Shown one piece after another: positions 17,515-26,296 of a stretch of 64,000 nt of DNA. The notes under the pieces were generated by a model, which worked only from the letters and a program-made list of their open reading frames with translations, ran no database searches and was not told where the DNA came from. The position numbers and the translations under genes were made by a program. Source of the DNA: an uncultured Lachnospiraceae bacterium (GTDB lineage: Bacteria > Bacillota > Clostridia > Lachnospirales > Lachnospiraceae); assembly GCA_905233955.1 (NCBI GenBank), contig CAJOFQ010000001.1, positions 40,343 through 104,342 of the forward strand. The letters run 5' to 3'. Each line of letters begins with the position of its first letter. The stretch's first letter is position 1.

Positions 17515-17594
17515 CAAATGCCCACAATATCTAGTGTTGAATCATGAATCACTGTAAATATCGCAAAATGTCTTAACATTCAACTAAATTTTCG

Positions 17595-17624
17595 TTGACA
17601 AGCCTGTTTTTCATGAACTATACT
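17595..17624 (+). promoter_or_regulatory. Strong sigma-A promoter for the NlpC/P60 gene
   Basis: TTGACA (17595-17600) and TATACT (17619-17624) with an 18-base spacer. Transcription would start near 17631, which rules out the TTG at 17635 as a sensible start of translation. Confidence 0.75.
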
Positions 17625-17652
17625 TTTTTCTTGATTGAGTAAGAAACGCGAT

Positions 17653-17683
17653 GGATTAGGGCTTTTGGGGATAGCCTTTATCC
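17653..17683 (+). promoter_or_regulatory. Leader hairpin of the NlpC/P60 mRNA
   Basis: GGATTAGGGCT (17653-17663) pairs with AGCCTTTATCC (17673-17683) over 11 positions with one T-T mismatch and one wobble, loop of nine. It lies in the roughly 80-base untranslated leader, 14 bases before the AAGGAG site. I do not recognise a known riboswitch class; it may stabilise the message. Confidence 0.4.
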
Positions 17684-17712
17684 GAAAAAAGATGATGAAG
17701 GAGTCGTCTCTC

Positions 17713-19734
17713 ATGAAGAACGGTATTGTCAAACTATCTGCTTTTTTGTGCTGCACAGTTCTGGCAGTAAGTCAGTGTCATCCGACTAATACTAATTTAG
17801 AGCTTGTAAGTGCAAAAGAGGATTTTCACTCGCACACTACGGCAGGGGTTTTAGCTGCTGTGGATGTTAACTTTGATGACGCTGTGGAGCGCGCAAAGGC
17901 TGTCGAGATAGGAATGGGAGAGGATCCGCTTGCTGCAGAAAGCAAGGAAGAGGTTGCGGTTGCAGCCGATACATCAGAGGTTAGCCATGAGACAGAATCC
18001 AAGGATGACAAGAATGCTGTCTCTGACGAGGTATACGGCTATAAGAATATAGGAATTGCCAATGTACGCACATCTCTTAATGTCAGGGATGGTGCGTCCA
18101 GAAAAGCACGCAGGATAGGAAAAATGGAGCCGGACAGTGCGTGCGAGATATTAGGATATGAGGGTGATTGGGCCAAGATTACTTCCGGCGATGTGACGGG
18201 TTATGTCATGTCGTCGTATCTTTTTGTTGGAGAAGAGGCTGCCGAGCGCGCCAAAGCACTGATGTCTGAGGATATGGTTACCGTTCAGGCTGATGTTTTA
18301 AGGGTTCGGGCAGAAGCCAGCACCAACAGCAGAATATTAAAGCGTGTGAGCGAAGGAACTCATCTTGCCGTAGTTGATGATGGGCAGGATGAGGTAAGTG
18401 ATTCAGACGGGAAAGAGGGAAAGGATACGAGTGAAGATGAGTTGATACAAACATCAACTAATAATGCAAAGGTATCTGTAAAGACTGATAATAAAGGATC
18501 TTTAAAGTCTTCATATGCTGATACCAAGGTATCTGATAATATTTCAGAAGCATCCTCTAAGGGTGATTCTGACGACGATAATTCATCTGTTGGCGGATGG
18601 GTTGAGGTTGATCTTGGGGATGGCTGTGTAGGGTATGTTTCGAAGAATTATGTGATTACCTCTAAGGCCCTGAATACAGCTATTTCTACGGTACCTGTCT
18701 CCGATAACAGAGGGGATACTGACGCCATGGATGTAATTGTATCATCTGAAGTGTCAATGGATCCGGGCAGCTCTGATGGTTCCGGCGTTTCCACTGCCTC
18801 TGATGCTGGAGGCGGCGGTGGAGGCGGTGCGCCGCCAGGCGCTGGTGATGACTCTGGTGGAGGGATATCGTCGCAAGACGATCGCACGATTGCATCTGCC
18901 CCCGAGGATAATTCCGAAGGGGGCGACAGCGGGGAGATTGAGGATAATTCTTTTAATGATTCATCCCAATCTGATGGTTCAGATTCAGACACTGATAGAG
19001 AAAGAGATTCTGAAGATGCGGATGCGGATTCAGATACTACCAGTGACTCTGATAATGATGGTTCTGATAAGACTAAGAAAGCCTCTGATGACAAGAATGA
19101 CAGTAAGGAGGCGGACAGGTCATCCGATGAGACAGATGATCGCAGCCATTCTGTGGAAGAATTAGATGAATCTGATTCTGATACATCTGATTCTGGTGTA
19201 TCTGATGTTGGAGAAGACTATCCTGAGGATAAGTCGGATATTGAGGAAGATCAGGAAAGCGAAGATGATCTTTCAGATATGACCTTAGATGACAATGACG
19301 AAGATGGGTTGTCTCATATTGGTCAGATTGATGAGGATGAAGCCGCACAGGATGCCAATTTGTCGGATAACAGCGGCGTGGTTTCGGCGCAGCTGGCTGA
19401 TTATGCTATGCAGTTTTTGGGGAATCCTTATGTATGGGGCGGCAGTAGTCTGACTAATGGAGCAGATTGCTCCGGCTTTGTGATGACTATTTTTGCGCAG
19501 TATGGTGTATCGCTGCCGCATTCTTCTGCTGCACAGTCAGTGTACGGAACGAGGATATCAGCTCAGGATGCAAGACCGGGGGATCTATTCTTTTACGGGT
19601 CTCCAAGGATTAGTCATGTTGGAATATATGTTGGTAATGGACAGATAATCCATGCCAGCAATAAGAAAAACGGTATCAAGCTATCGAGTGCGTATTACCA
19701 GTCACCGGTATGCGTCACACGGCTTATTCAGTGA
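17713..19734 (+). CDS. Secreted SH3b-NlpC/P60 peptidoglycan hydrolase
   Basis: A 673-residue exported endopeptidase that probably cuts gamma-D-Glu-diamino acid bonds in the cell wall. The frame reaches TTG 17635, but ATG 17713 has AAGGAG at 17698-17703 and begins a signal-peptide-like sequence. Domains in order: acidic region; bacterial SH3 domain (about 110-176); a second SH3 domain (about 187-313) interrupted near 226-294 by a Ser/Asp-rich insertion; a glycine- then Asp/Ser-rich linker (about 315-555); and NlpC/P60 (557-673) with Cys586 in ADCSGF, His635 in SHVGIY and His647 in IIHAS. All three catalytic positions are intact. It is monocistronic inside the translation operon. Confidence 0.9.
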   Translation: MKNGIVKLSAFLCCTVLAVSQCHPTNTNLELVSAKEDFHSHTTAGVLAAVDVNFDDAVERAKAVEIGMGEDPLAAESKEEVAVAADTSEVSHETESKDDKNAVSDEVYGYKNIGIANVRTSLNVRDGASRKARRIGKMEPDSACEILGYEGDWAKITSGDVTGYVMSSYLFVGEEAAERAKALMSEDMVTVQADVLRVRAEASTNSRILKRVSEGTHLAVVDDGQDEVSDSDGKEGKDTSEDELIQTSTNNAKVSVKTDNKGSLKSSYADTKVSDNISEASSKGDSDDDNSSVGGWVEVDLGDGCVGYVSKNYVITSKALNTAISTVPVSDNRGDTDAMDVIVSSEVSMDPGSSDGSGVSTASDAGGGGGGGAPPGAGDDSGGGISSQDDRTIASAPEDNSEGGDSGEIEDNSFNDSSQSDGSDSDTDRERDSEDADADSDTTSDSDNDGSDKTKKASDDKNDSKEADRSSDETDDRSHSVEELDESDSDTSDSGVSDVGEDYPEDKSDIEEDQESEDDLSDMTLDDNDEDGLSHIGQIDEDEAAQDANLSDNSGVVSAQLADYAMQFLGNPYVWGGSSLTNGADCSGFVMTIFAQYGVSLPHSSAAQSVYGTRISAQDARPGDLFFYGSPRISHVGIYVGNGQIIHASNKKNGIKLSSAYYQSPVCVTRLIQ

Positions 19735-19789
19735 TGTCGGTGATGAAGAGTAAAATACTCTAAGTCTCATCGTTATTATGGAATAGTCC

Positions 19790-19818
19790 TTGAATTAGGG
19801 CTTTAGTTGTGGTATAGT
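19790..19818 (+). promoter_or_regulatory. Sigma-A promoter for rpsO-pnp
   Basis: TTGAAT (19790-19795) and TATAGT (19813-19818), 17-base spacer. It leaves a leader of about 85 bases before rpsO, long enough for S15 autoregulation, though I cannot define the binding site. Confidence 0.65.
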
Positions 19819-19908
19819 TTTTCGAGTTGCGTTAACATACCTTTTGATTCGGTTAGTGGAGAGCCGACCCTGACCTGATCTAAGGCGAATAGTTTTAGGA
19901 GGCAGATT

Positions 19909-20175
19909 ATGATCACAAAAGAAAAAAAACAGGCAATTATCAATGAGTATGCCCGCACACCCGGAGATACCGGTTCTCCAGAGGTTCAGGTAGCTGTGCT
20001 TACTGCGCGTATTGCAGAGCTTACAGAGCATCTGAAGGTTAATCCCAAGGATCACCATTCCAGAAGGGGGCTTTTAAAGATGGTTGGTAAGCGCAGAAAT
20101 TTGTTGGGTTATCTCAGAAGCAAGGATATTGAGCGTTACCGTTCTCTGATTGAGCGGCTTGGACTGCGCAAATAA
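19909..20175 (+). CDS. rpsO: 30S ribosomal protein S15
   Basis: An 88-residue uS15, a primary 16S rRNA binder. The segment [16 protein letters not shown] and the block [15 protein letters not shown] are diagnostic. ATG 19909 has TTAGGAGGCAGATT. It is paired with pnp as in most bacteria. Confidence 0.97.
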   Translation: MITKEKKQAIINEYARTPGDTGSPEVQVAVLTARIAELTEHLKVNPKDHHSRRGLLKMVGKRRNLLGYLRSKDIERYRSLIERLGLRK

Positions 20176-20189
20176 AGGAGACGGATAAT

Positions 20190-22271
20190 ATGAAAACCTA
20201 TCAGATGGAATTAGCGGGCAGAACGCTTCGCATTGATGTGGGAAGGGTAGCTGCTCAGGCTAATGGTGCCGTATTGATTCAATATGGTGATACCATGGTG
20301 CTGTCTACTGCTACATCTTCAGATAAACCGCGGGAAGGGATTGATTTCTTCCCTCTGTCAGTGGAATTTGAGGAAAAGATGTATTCCGTAGGCAAGATGC
20401 CCGGCGGATTTAACAAGAGAGAGAGTCGTCCCTCAGAGAACTCAATACTTACAGCCAGAGTTATCGATCGTCCTATGCGTCCTTTGTTTCCTAAGGACTT
20501 TCGGAATGATGTCACGCTTAACAATCTTGTGTTAAGCGTTGATCCCCAGTGTCGTCCGGAAATTGTTGCGATGATTGGTACAGCCATGGCCGCAAGTATT
20601 TCTGATATACCTTTTGACGGACCTTGTGCCATGACTCAGGTTGGCATGAAAAATGGCGAGCTTGTCATTAATCCCAGTCAGGAAGTATGGGATTCCGGAG
20701 ATTTGAGGCTTACTGTAGCCTCTACATCGGAAAAAGTTATTATGATTGAGGCCGGAGCCAATGAAATCAAGGATGATGTCATGCTTGACGCAATTTACAA
20801 GGCTCATGATGTTAACCAGACTATTATTGCTCTTATTCGTCAGATGATGTCTGAGGTAGGCAAGGAGAAGTACTCATATACTAGCTGTTCTGTTCCTGAA
20901 GAGATGTTTGATAGAATCAGGGAGATAGTTCCTCCTGCAGAAATGGAGGAGGCGGTATTCACTGACGAGAAGCAGACCAGAGACCGCAATATTAAGGATA
21001 TTACAGAACGCCTTGCACAGGAATTTTCCGGTAACGAGGAATGGCTGTCAGTGCTTGACGAGGCAGTGTATCAGTACCAGAAGAAGACTGTTCGCAAGAT
21101 GATCCTCAAGGATCATAAGCGTCCCGATGGAAGGGCAATAGACCAGATCAGGCCGTTATCCGCTGAGATAGACCTTATTCCACGGGTTCATGGCTCTGCT
21201 ATGTTCACCAGAGGACAGACTCAGATTTGTGATATAGTGACCCTTGCGCCGCTTTCCGAAGCAAAGCGTATAGACGGGTTGGATCATTTTGTTACAGAAA
21301 AGAGATACATCCACCAGTATAATTTCCCCTCATATTCAGTTGGAGAGACTAAGCCATCCCGTGGTCCCGGAAGAAGAGAGATCGGGCATGGAGCGCTTGC
21401 AGAGAGGGCTCTTATTCCGGTGATGCCTTCTGCTGAGGAGTTCCCTTACGCTATAAGGGCGGTCTCAGAAACTTTTGAGTCCAATGGTTCCACATCCATG
21501 GCTTCCACATGTGCTTCATGTATGGCTTTAATGGCTGCCGGTGTGCCGATTAAAAAGATGGTTGCAGGTATTTCCTGTGGTCTTGTGACCGGGGAAACAG
21601 ATGATGATTATATTGTACTTACTGATATCCAGGGTCTGGAGGATTTCTTCGGAGACATGGATTTCAAGGTGACAGGTACCAAGGACGGCATTACAGCCAT
21701 TCAGATGGACATTAAGATCCATGGTCTTACCAGGCCTATCGTTGAGGAGGCTATACGAAGAACCAGAGAAGCCAGGTTCTTCATCATGGACGAGTGTATG
21801 AGCAAGGCCATTTCAGAACCCCGTCCTGAGGTTAATGAGTTTGCTCCTAAGATTGTGACCATGAAGATTGATCCTCAGAAGATAGGTGATGTTGTAGGAG
21901 CTCGCGGCAAGACCATTAATGAGATTATTGACCGTACAGGTGTTAAAATTGATATTGATGATCTGGGGAATGTGTCTGTATGTGGTCTTAACAAGGATTC
22001 AATGGACGAAGCACTCCATATGATTGACATGATCGTTACCGACTTTGAAAAGGGCGCGATTTATACTGGTAAGGTCGTTTCCATCAAGGAATTTGGTGCT
22101 TTTGTTGAATTTGCTCCGGGAAAAGAGGGAATGGTACACATTTCCAAGATAGCCAAGGAGCGTATTAACAGGGTTGAGGATGTTCTGACACTTGGAGATA
22201 CTGTTAAGGTAGTATGTCTCGGCAAGGATAAAATGGGGCGTATCAGCTTTAGCATCAAGGATGTCCACTGA
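20190..22271 (+). CDS. pnp: Polyribonucleotide nucleotidyltransferase (PNPase)
   Basis: A 693-residue PNPase, a trimeric phosphorolytic 3'-5' exoribonuclease. Two RNase PH domains (about 1-220 with FKPFPLSVEFEEK-like FFPLSVEFEEK, and 310-545 with RPDGRAIDQIRPLS and GETDDDYIVLTDIQG-type catalytic residues), an all-helical domain between them, then KH (about 550-610, VGARGKTINEIIDRTG) and S1 (about 618-690) RNA-binding domains. ATG 20190 has AAAGGAGACGG. A hairpin 15 bases after the stop probably ends the rimP-to-pnp transcription unit. Confidence 0.96.
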   Translation: MKTYQMELAGRTLRIDVGRVAAQANGAVLIQYGDTMVLSTATSSDKPREGIDFFPLSVEFEEKMYSVGKMPGGFNKRESRPSENSILTARVIDRPMRPLFPKDFRNDVTLNNLVLSVDPQCRPEIVAMIGTAMAASISDIPFDGPCAMTQVGMKNGELVINPSQEVWDSGDLRLTVASTSEKVIMIEAGANEIKDDVMLDAIYKAHDVNQTIIALIRQMMSEVGKEKYSYTSCSVPEEMFDRIREIVPPAEMEEAVFTDEKQTRDRNIKDITERLAQEFSGNEEWLSVLDEAVYQYQKKTVRKMILKDHKRPDGRAIDQIRPLSAEIDLIPRVHGSAMFTRGQTQICDIVTLAPLSEAKRIDGLDHFVTEKRYIHQYNFPSYSVGETKPSRGPGRREIGHGALAERALIPVMPSAEEFPYAIRAVSETFESNGSTSMASTCASCMALMAAGVPIKKMVAGISCGLVTGETDDDYIVLTDIQGLEDFFGDMDFKVTGTKDGITAIQMDIKIHGLTRPIVEEAIRRTREARFFIMDECMSKAISEPRPEVNEFAPKIVTMKIDPQKIGDVVGARGKTINEIIDRTGVKIDIDDLGNVSVCGLNKDSMDEALHMIDMIVTDFEKGAIYTGKVVSIKEFGAFVEFAPGKEGMVHISKIAKERINRVEDVLTLGDTVKVVCLGKDKMGRISFSIKDVH

Positions 22272-22286
22272 CAATTGCATTTTATG

Positions 22287-22317
22287 GCGCTCTTCTGTAT
22301 CAGGAGAGCGCATTTTC
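22287..22317 (+). terminator. Hairpin after pnp, overlapping the next SD
   Basis: GCGCTCT (22287-22293) pairs with AGAGCGC (22305-22311) and is followed by ATTTTCT. It looks like a weak intrinsic terminator for pnp. Its right arm contains AGGAGAG (22302-22308), the only ribosome-binding-like sequence before ATG 22322, so folding would also hide that site. Confidence 0.6.
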
Positions 22318-22321
22318 TATT

Positions 22322-23554
22322 ATGAAACAGGTTATAGTTATTGGTGGTGGTCCCGCCGGAATGATGGCTGCGATTTCTGCTGGTTCTGCCGGTCATAAGG
22401 TTCTGTTGCTGGAACAGAACGAGAAGCTGGGAAAAAAGCTCTATATAACTGGCAAAGGCCGCGGAAATTTTACCAACAGCGCTGATATTTCGGATTTCTT
22501 TGATAAGATCATCCATAACCCAAGCTTTCTATACAGCGCTCTTTATGGATTCTCCAATCGGGCGCTTTTATCATTTTTTGAAGAAAACGGCCTGAAATGG
22601 AAGGAAGAGCGCGGAGGCCGCATATTTCCGTTGTCTGATCATGCGTCAGATATTACAAAGGCACTCACAAGGGCATTACACCACAGTCAGATTGAGATTC
22701 GTACTGATTCTAAGGTTAAGGCGCTTATAACTGATGGATCAAGGCGTGTATGTCAGGTCAAGACTTCTGATGGGGAATACATAGCTTGTGATCATGTTAT
22801 TGTGGCAACCGGGGGTTTATCTTATCCATCAACGGGATCAACAGGGGATGGCCTTTTATTTGCCAGAGATCTGGGGCTTAAGGTTGTAGATCCTCTGCCG
22901 GCGCTGGTTCCTCTTGAGACGATTGAACCCGATATTCCCGGGATGCAGGGGCTGTCACTTAAGAATGTCTCATTAAGTGTTTCAGATAACAGAAAAATTC
23001 TCTACGAAGGCTTTGGGGAATTATTATTTACCCACTTTGGTATATCCGGACCCCTTGCCCTTTCCGCCTCAAGTCATATTACAAAACGACTGTCAGGCAG
23101 CAGCACTCTTGCCGGGACAATTGATCTCAAGCCTGCCATTACAACAGAAGAGCTTGATAAAAGGCTGATCAGACAGGCTGACAGCATGGGATCCAGAAAT
23201 TTTTCCCGTTTTTTCGAAGGGATTCTTCCAAAGAAGCTGCAGCCGGTGATAATTGACCGCAGCGGCATCGATCCGTCAAGCAAGATAGCAGCTTTGTCAA
23301 AAGCCCAGAGAAGCCGGATTTTAACCCTGTTAAAAGGTTTTTCATTTACGATATCGAAAACAAGGGGTTTTTCAGAGGCTATTATTACCCAGGGCGGAGT
23401 GTCGGTTAAGGAGCTGGATCCGCGAAACATGAGGGCAAAAAGCTTTGAAGGATTATCCTTTGCCGGAGAGGTAATAGATGTGGATGCCCTCACAGGGGGA
23501 TTTAACCTGCAAATCGCTTTTTCAACTGGTTATCTGGCCGGAATGGGCGTCTGA
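22322..23554 (+). CDS. HI0933-family FAD-dependent oxidoreductase
   Basis: A 410-residue flavoprotein of the HI0933/BaiN-like family. The N-terminal dinucleotide-binding motif VIGGGPAGMMAA (residues 5-16), the LLEQNEKLGKKLYITGKGRGNFTNS-type block and the C-terminal GGFNLQIAFSTG (FAD) are clear. The family includes the bile-acid dehydroxylation enzyme BaiN, but most members have no known substrate, so I name only the family. No SD lies at the normal spacing; AGGAGAG ends 13 bases before the ATG inside the pnp hairpin. cmk follows after 15 bases. Confidence 0.88.
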   Translation: MKQVIVIGGGPAGMMAAISAGSAGHKVLLLEQNEKLGKKLYITGKGRGNFTNSADISDFFDKIIHNPSFLYSALYGFSNRALLSFFEENGLKWKEERGGRIFPLSDHASDITKALTRALHHSQIEIRTDSKVKALITDGSRRVCQVKTSDGEYIACDHVIVATGGLSYPSTGSTGDGLLFARDLGLKVVDPLPALVPLETIEPDIPGMQGLSLKNVSLSVSDNRKILYEGFGELLFTHFGISGPLALSASSHITKRLSGSSTLAGTIDLKPAITTEELDKRLIRQADSMGSRNFSRFFEGILPKKLQPVIIDRSGIDPSSKIAALSKAQRSRILTLLKGFSFTISKTRGFSEAIITQGGVSVKELDPRNMRAKSFEGLSFAGEVIDVDALTGGFNLQIAFSTGYLAGMGV

Positions 23555-23569
23555 AGAAAGGGAGATAAG

Positions 23570-24247
23570 ATGGCACTTAATATTGCAATAGACGGTCCGG
23601 CAGGAGCAGGCAAGAGTACAATTGCAAAGCTTCTGTCTAAGAAGTTGGGAATAGTATATGTGGATACAGGGGCTATGTACAGGACTATAGCCTTGTATCT
23701 TCTGGAAAAAAAGGCCGATTTGGAAGATGAAGCCAGTGTGGAATCCATGCTTGGTGATATTAATATCAATATTACCCACAATGAGGATGGAATGCACATT
23801 TTCCTTAATGATCGCGATGTTACAGCCATGATCAGAGATGAGGCAGTGGGTAACGCCGCAAGTAAGACCAGTGCATACGCTTGTGTCAGACAGAAGCTTT
23901 TATCACTTCAGAGGGATATTGCAGCAGAGTGCGATTGTGTAATGGACGGAAGGGACATAGGCAGCTTTATCCTGCCTGATGCACAGGTTAAGATCTATCT
24001 GACAGCCAGTGTCCAGGCCCGGACCCAAAGGAGATATGATGAATTAAAGGGCAAGGGAGAGGATCCTGTATGGGATGAGATAATGTCAGGTATCTCCCAG
24101 CGGGACGAGCAGGATATGAATCGTAAGATATCACCTCTGGTACAGGCCGAGGATGCAGTATACCTTGATTCTTCAGATATGGATATTGGACAGGTTGTTG
24201 ACAGGATAATTGAGATATCCACCCAAAAGGGCGCATTGACAAGATGA
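23570..24247 (+). CDS. cmk: Cytidylate kinase
   Basis: A 225-residue (d)CMP kinase that makes CDP for nucleic acid synthesis. The P-loop GPAGAGKSTIAKLL lies at residues 8-21, then the substrate-binding VDTGAMYRT and CDCVMDGRDIGSFILPDA. Length is normal for the short bacterial form. GGGAGATAAG precedes the ATG; four bases overlap with ispH. The order flavoprotein-cmk-ispH-S1 is common in Clostridia. Confidence 0.96.
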   Translation: MALNIAIDGPAGAGKSTIAKLLSKKLGIVYVDTGAMYRTIALYLLEKKADLEDEASVESMLGDININITHNEDGMHIFLNDRDVTAMIRDEAVGNAASKTSAYACVRQKLLSLQRDIAAECDCVMDGRDIGSFILPDAQVKIYLTASVQARTQRRYDELKGKGEDPVWDEIMSGISQRDEQDMNRKISPLVQAEDAVYLDSSDMDIGQVVDRIIEISTQKGALTR

Positions 24248-25116
24248 CTGATAATGGTAATGGCAAAAGGAAGGTTATTGTTGCCGAGCACGCAGGGTTT
24301 TGCTTTGGAGTGCAAAGAGCCATAGATATGGCGTTAGAGTGTGCATCCGGTGATAATAAACGAACATATTCTTATGGCCCGCTGATACACAACGAGACAG
24401 TAATAAATGATCTGAAAAATAAAGGCATAGAAGCTGTTGATGCCTGTATGGATGATAGTATTGATGGTAAGGGAAAGACTGTTATCATAAGGGCTCATGG
24501 CGTATCATATGAGGAAGAACAGTACCTTAGGCACAAATATGACCGTGTTGTGGATGCCACATGTCCTTTTGTAAAGAAAATTCACAATATTGTGGAGGAG
24601 CATTCAAAAGCTGGGGAGGTTATTGTAATCACCGGAAGCCCAAGTCATCCTGAAGTGTTGGGAATACAGGGACATATAAGCGGCAGGTTTTTTGTAATAT
24701 CCACTGAAGAAGAGGCGTTAAACCTTGATCTTAAGAGCTCGGACAGGGTTTGTGTGGTGTCCCAGACAACTTTCCTTGTTAATAAATTTAAAGATTTTGT
24801 TGAAATTATAAGGCAAAAAGTGTATGATGTACATGCTTATAATACAATATGCAATGCAACTGAAGAACGCCAGGCAGAGGCACAGAGGCTTGCGCAGCAG
24901 GTCGATGTAATGCTTGTGTTGGGCGGAGAGAACAGTTCCAATTCAAAAAAACTATATGAAATCTGTAATACATGGTGTTCTGAAACGCTTTTTCTGCAGG
25001 ATTCACAAGGTCTTGATCTATCTGCTCTTCCATCTTTTGTCAGCATAGGTATTACGGCAGGGGCGTCCACCCCACACTATATTATTGAGGAGGTTCAAAA
25101 GAAATGTCTGAAATGA
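24244..25116 (+). CDS. ispH: 4-hydroxy-3-methylbut-2-enyl diphosphate reductase
   Basis: A 290-residue IspH, the iron-sulfur enzyme that makes IPP and DMAPP in the last step of the non-mevalonate pathway. The three cluster-binding cysteines are Cys20 (AGFCFGVQRA), Cys107 (ATCPFVKKIH) and Cys203 (ICNATEERQ); GSPSHPEVLG and GAST-PHYIIEE are further active-site blocks. In many Clostridia IspH is fused to an S1-domain protein; here the two are separate reading frames overlapping by 13 bases. Confidence 0.95.
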   Translation: MTDNGNGKRKVIVAEHAGFCFGVQRAIDMALECASGDNKRTYSYGPLIHNETVINDLKNKGIEAVDACMDDSIDGKGKTVIIRAHGVSYEEEQYLRHKYDRVVDATCPFVKKIHNIVEEHSKAGEVIVITGSPSHPEVLGIQGHISGRFFVISTEEEALNLDLKSSDRVCVVSQTTFLVNKFKDFVEIIRQKVYDVHAYNTICNATEERQAEAQRLAQQVDVMLVLGGENSSNSKKLYEICNTWCSETLFLQDSQGLDLSALPSFVSIGITAGASTPHYIIEEVQKKCLK

Positions 25117-26270
25117 GTTTTGAACAAATGCTGGACGAGTCACTTAAGACTATTCGCAATGGAGAGGTAGTAGAGGGTAGTGTCATCTCTGTCAAGCCTG
25201 ATGAAATCATTCTTAACATCGGATACAAGTCGGATGGTATCATTACGCGCAACGAGTACACTAATGAGGGCAATGTTGACCTTACTGAGCTTGTTAAGGT
25301 TGATGATAAGATGGAGGCTGTCGTTCTTAAGGTTAATGATAACGAAGGACAGGTTCTGTTATCCTATAAGCGCCTGGCTCAGGAGAAGGGCAATCAGCGT
25401 TTGGAAGAGGCATTTAACAACCACGAAGTATTGACTGCGAAGGTAACTCAGGTATTAAAGGGTGGTCTGTCGGTTGTAGTGGATGAAGCGCGTGTATTTA
25501 TTCCTGCAAGCCTTGTGTCTGATATGTATGAGAAGGATCTCGGCAAATACAAGGATCAGGAGATCGAGTTTGTCATTACAGAATTCAATCCTCATAAGCG
25601 CCGTATCATAGGTGATCGCAAGCAGCTCTTAGTTGAGAAGAAGGCTAAGATGCAGGAAGAACTCTTAAAGACGCTTAAGGTCGGAGATGTTATAGAGGGT
25701 ACAGTTAAGAATGTTACCAATTTCGGTGCGTTTATTGACCTGGGCGGAATAGATGGTCTGCTCCATATATCTGAGATGTCCTGGGGCAGGGTCGATAATC
25801 CAAGCCGTCTCTTCTCCATCGGTGATACAGCTCGTGTGTTTATTAAGGACATTAATGATCGTAAGATCGCATTGTCTATGAAGTTTGAGGATGAGAATCC
25901 CTGGAATGGTGCAGCAGAGAGATTTGCTGTTGGCAATGTTATTACCGGCCGTGTAGCCCGTATGACTGACTTTGGAGCATTCATTGAGCTTGCTCCCGGA
26001 GTTGACGCTCTGCTTCATGTTTCCCAGATTTCCAAGGAGCATGTTGACAAGCCTTCAGATGTACTGTCTGTAGGTCAGGAGGTAGAGGCTAAGGTTGTTG
26101 AATTCAGAGAGGCCGAGCACAAGATTTCTTTGAGTATTAAGGAGCTTTTGCGTGACGAAGAGGCTGCAAATCCTTCAGCAGGTGATTTTGCGGATGTAGA
26201 TGTAGAGGCTGTTGCTAAGAGTCTTGAATCTGAAGATAGTGAAGAAGCAGCAGCTGATACTGAAGAGTAG
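25104..26270 (+). CDS. rpsA: 30S ribosomal protein S1-like, four S1 domains
   Basis: A 388-residue RNA-binding protein with four S1 repeats (about residues 15-85, 100-165, 185-255 and 270-340). The third and fourth are the most canonical, with VTNFGAFIDLGGIDGLLHIS and MTDFGAFIELAPGVDALLHVS-type strands. The C-terminal tail is acidic. It is shorter than the six-domain E. coli S1 and resembles the Firmicutes forms whose role in general translation is weaker. ATG 25104 lies inside ispH, with GAGGAGG at 25088-25093 upstream, so the two are translationally coupled. Confidence 0.88.
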   Translation: MSEMSFEQMLDESLKTIRNGEVVEGSVISVKPDEIILNIGYKSDGIITRNEYTNEGNVDLTELVKVDDKMEAVVLKVNDNEGQVLLSYKRLAQEKGNQRLEEAFNNHEVLTAKVTQVLKGGLSVVVDEARVFIPASLVSDMYEKDLGKYKDQEIEFVITEFNPHKRRIIGDRKQLLVEKKAKMQEELLKTLKVGDVIEGTVKNVTNFGAFIDLGGIDGLLHISEMSWGRVDNPSRLFSIGDTARVFIKDINDRKIALSMKFEDENPWNGAAERFAVGNVITGRVARMTDFGAFIELAPGVDALLHVSQISKEHVDKPSDVLSVGQEVEAKVVEFREAEHKISLSIKELLRDEEAANPSAGDFADVDVEAVAKSLESEDSEEAAADTEE

Positions 26271-26296
26271 GCTATTACAGAAAGGATTTGCTACCG

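Noticed and set aside
17635..17712. TTG start of the NlpC/P60 frame
   Set aside because: The promoter places the transcript start at about 17631, leaving no SD; ATG 17713 has AAGGAG and begins the signal peptide.
18648..19094. Minus-strand open frame rich in serine opposite the NlpC/P60 linker
   Set aside because: Antisense of Asp/Ser-rich codons naturally lacks stops; no SD or homology supports a gene.
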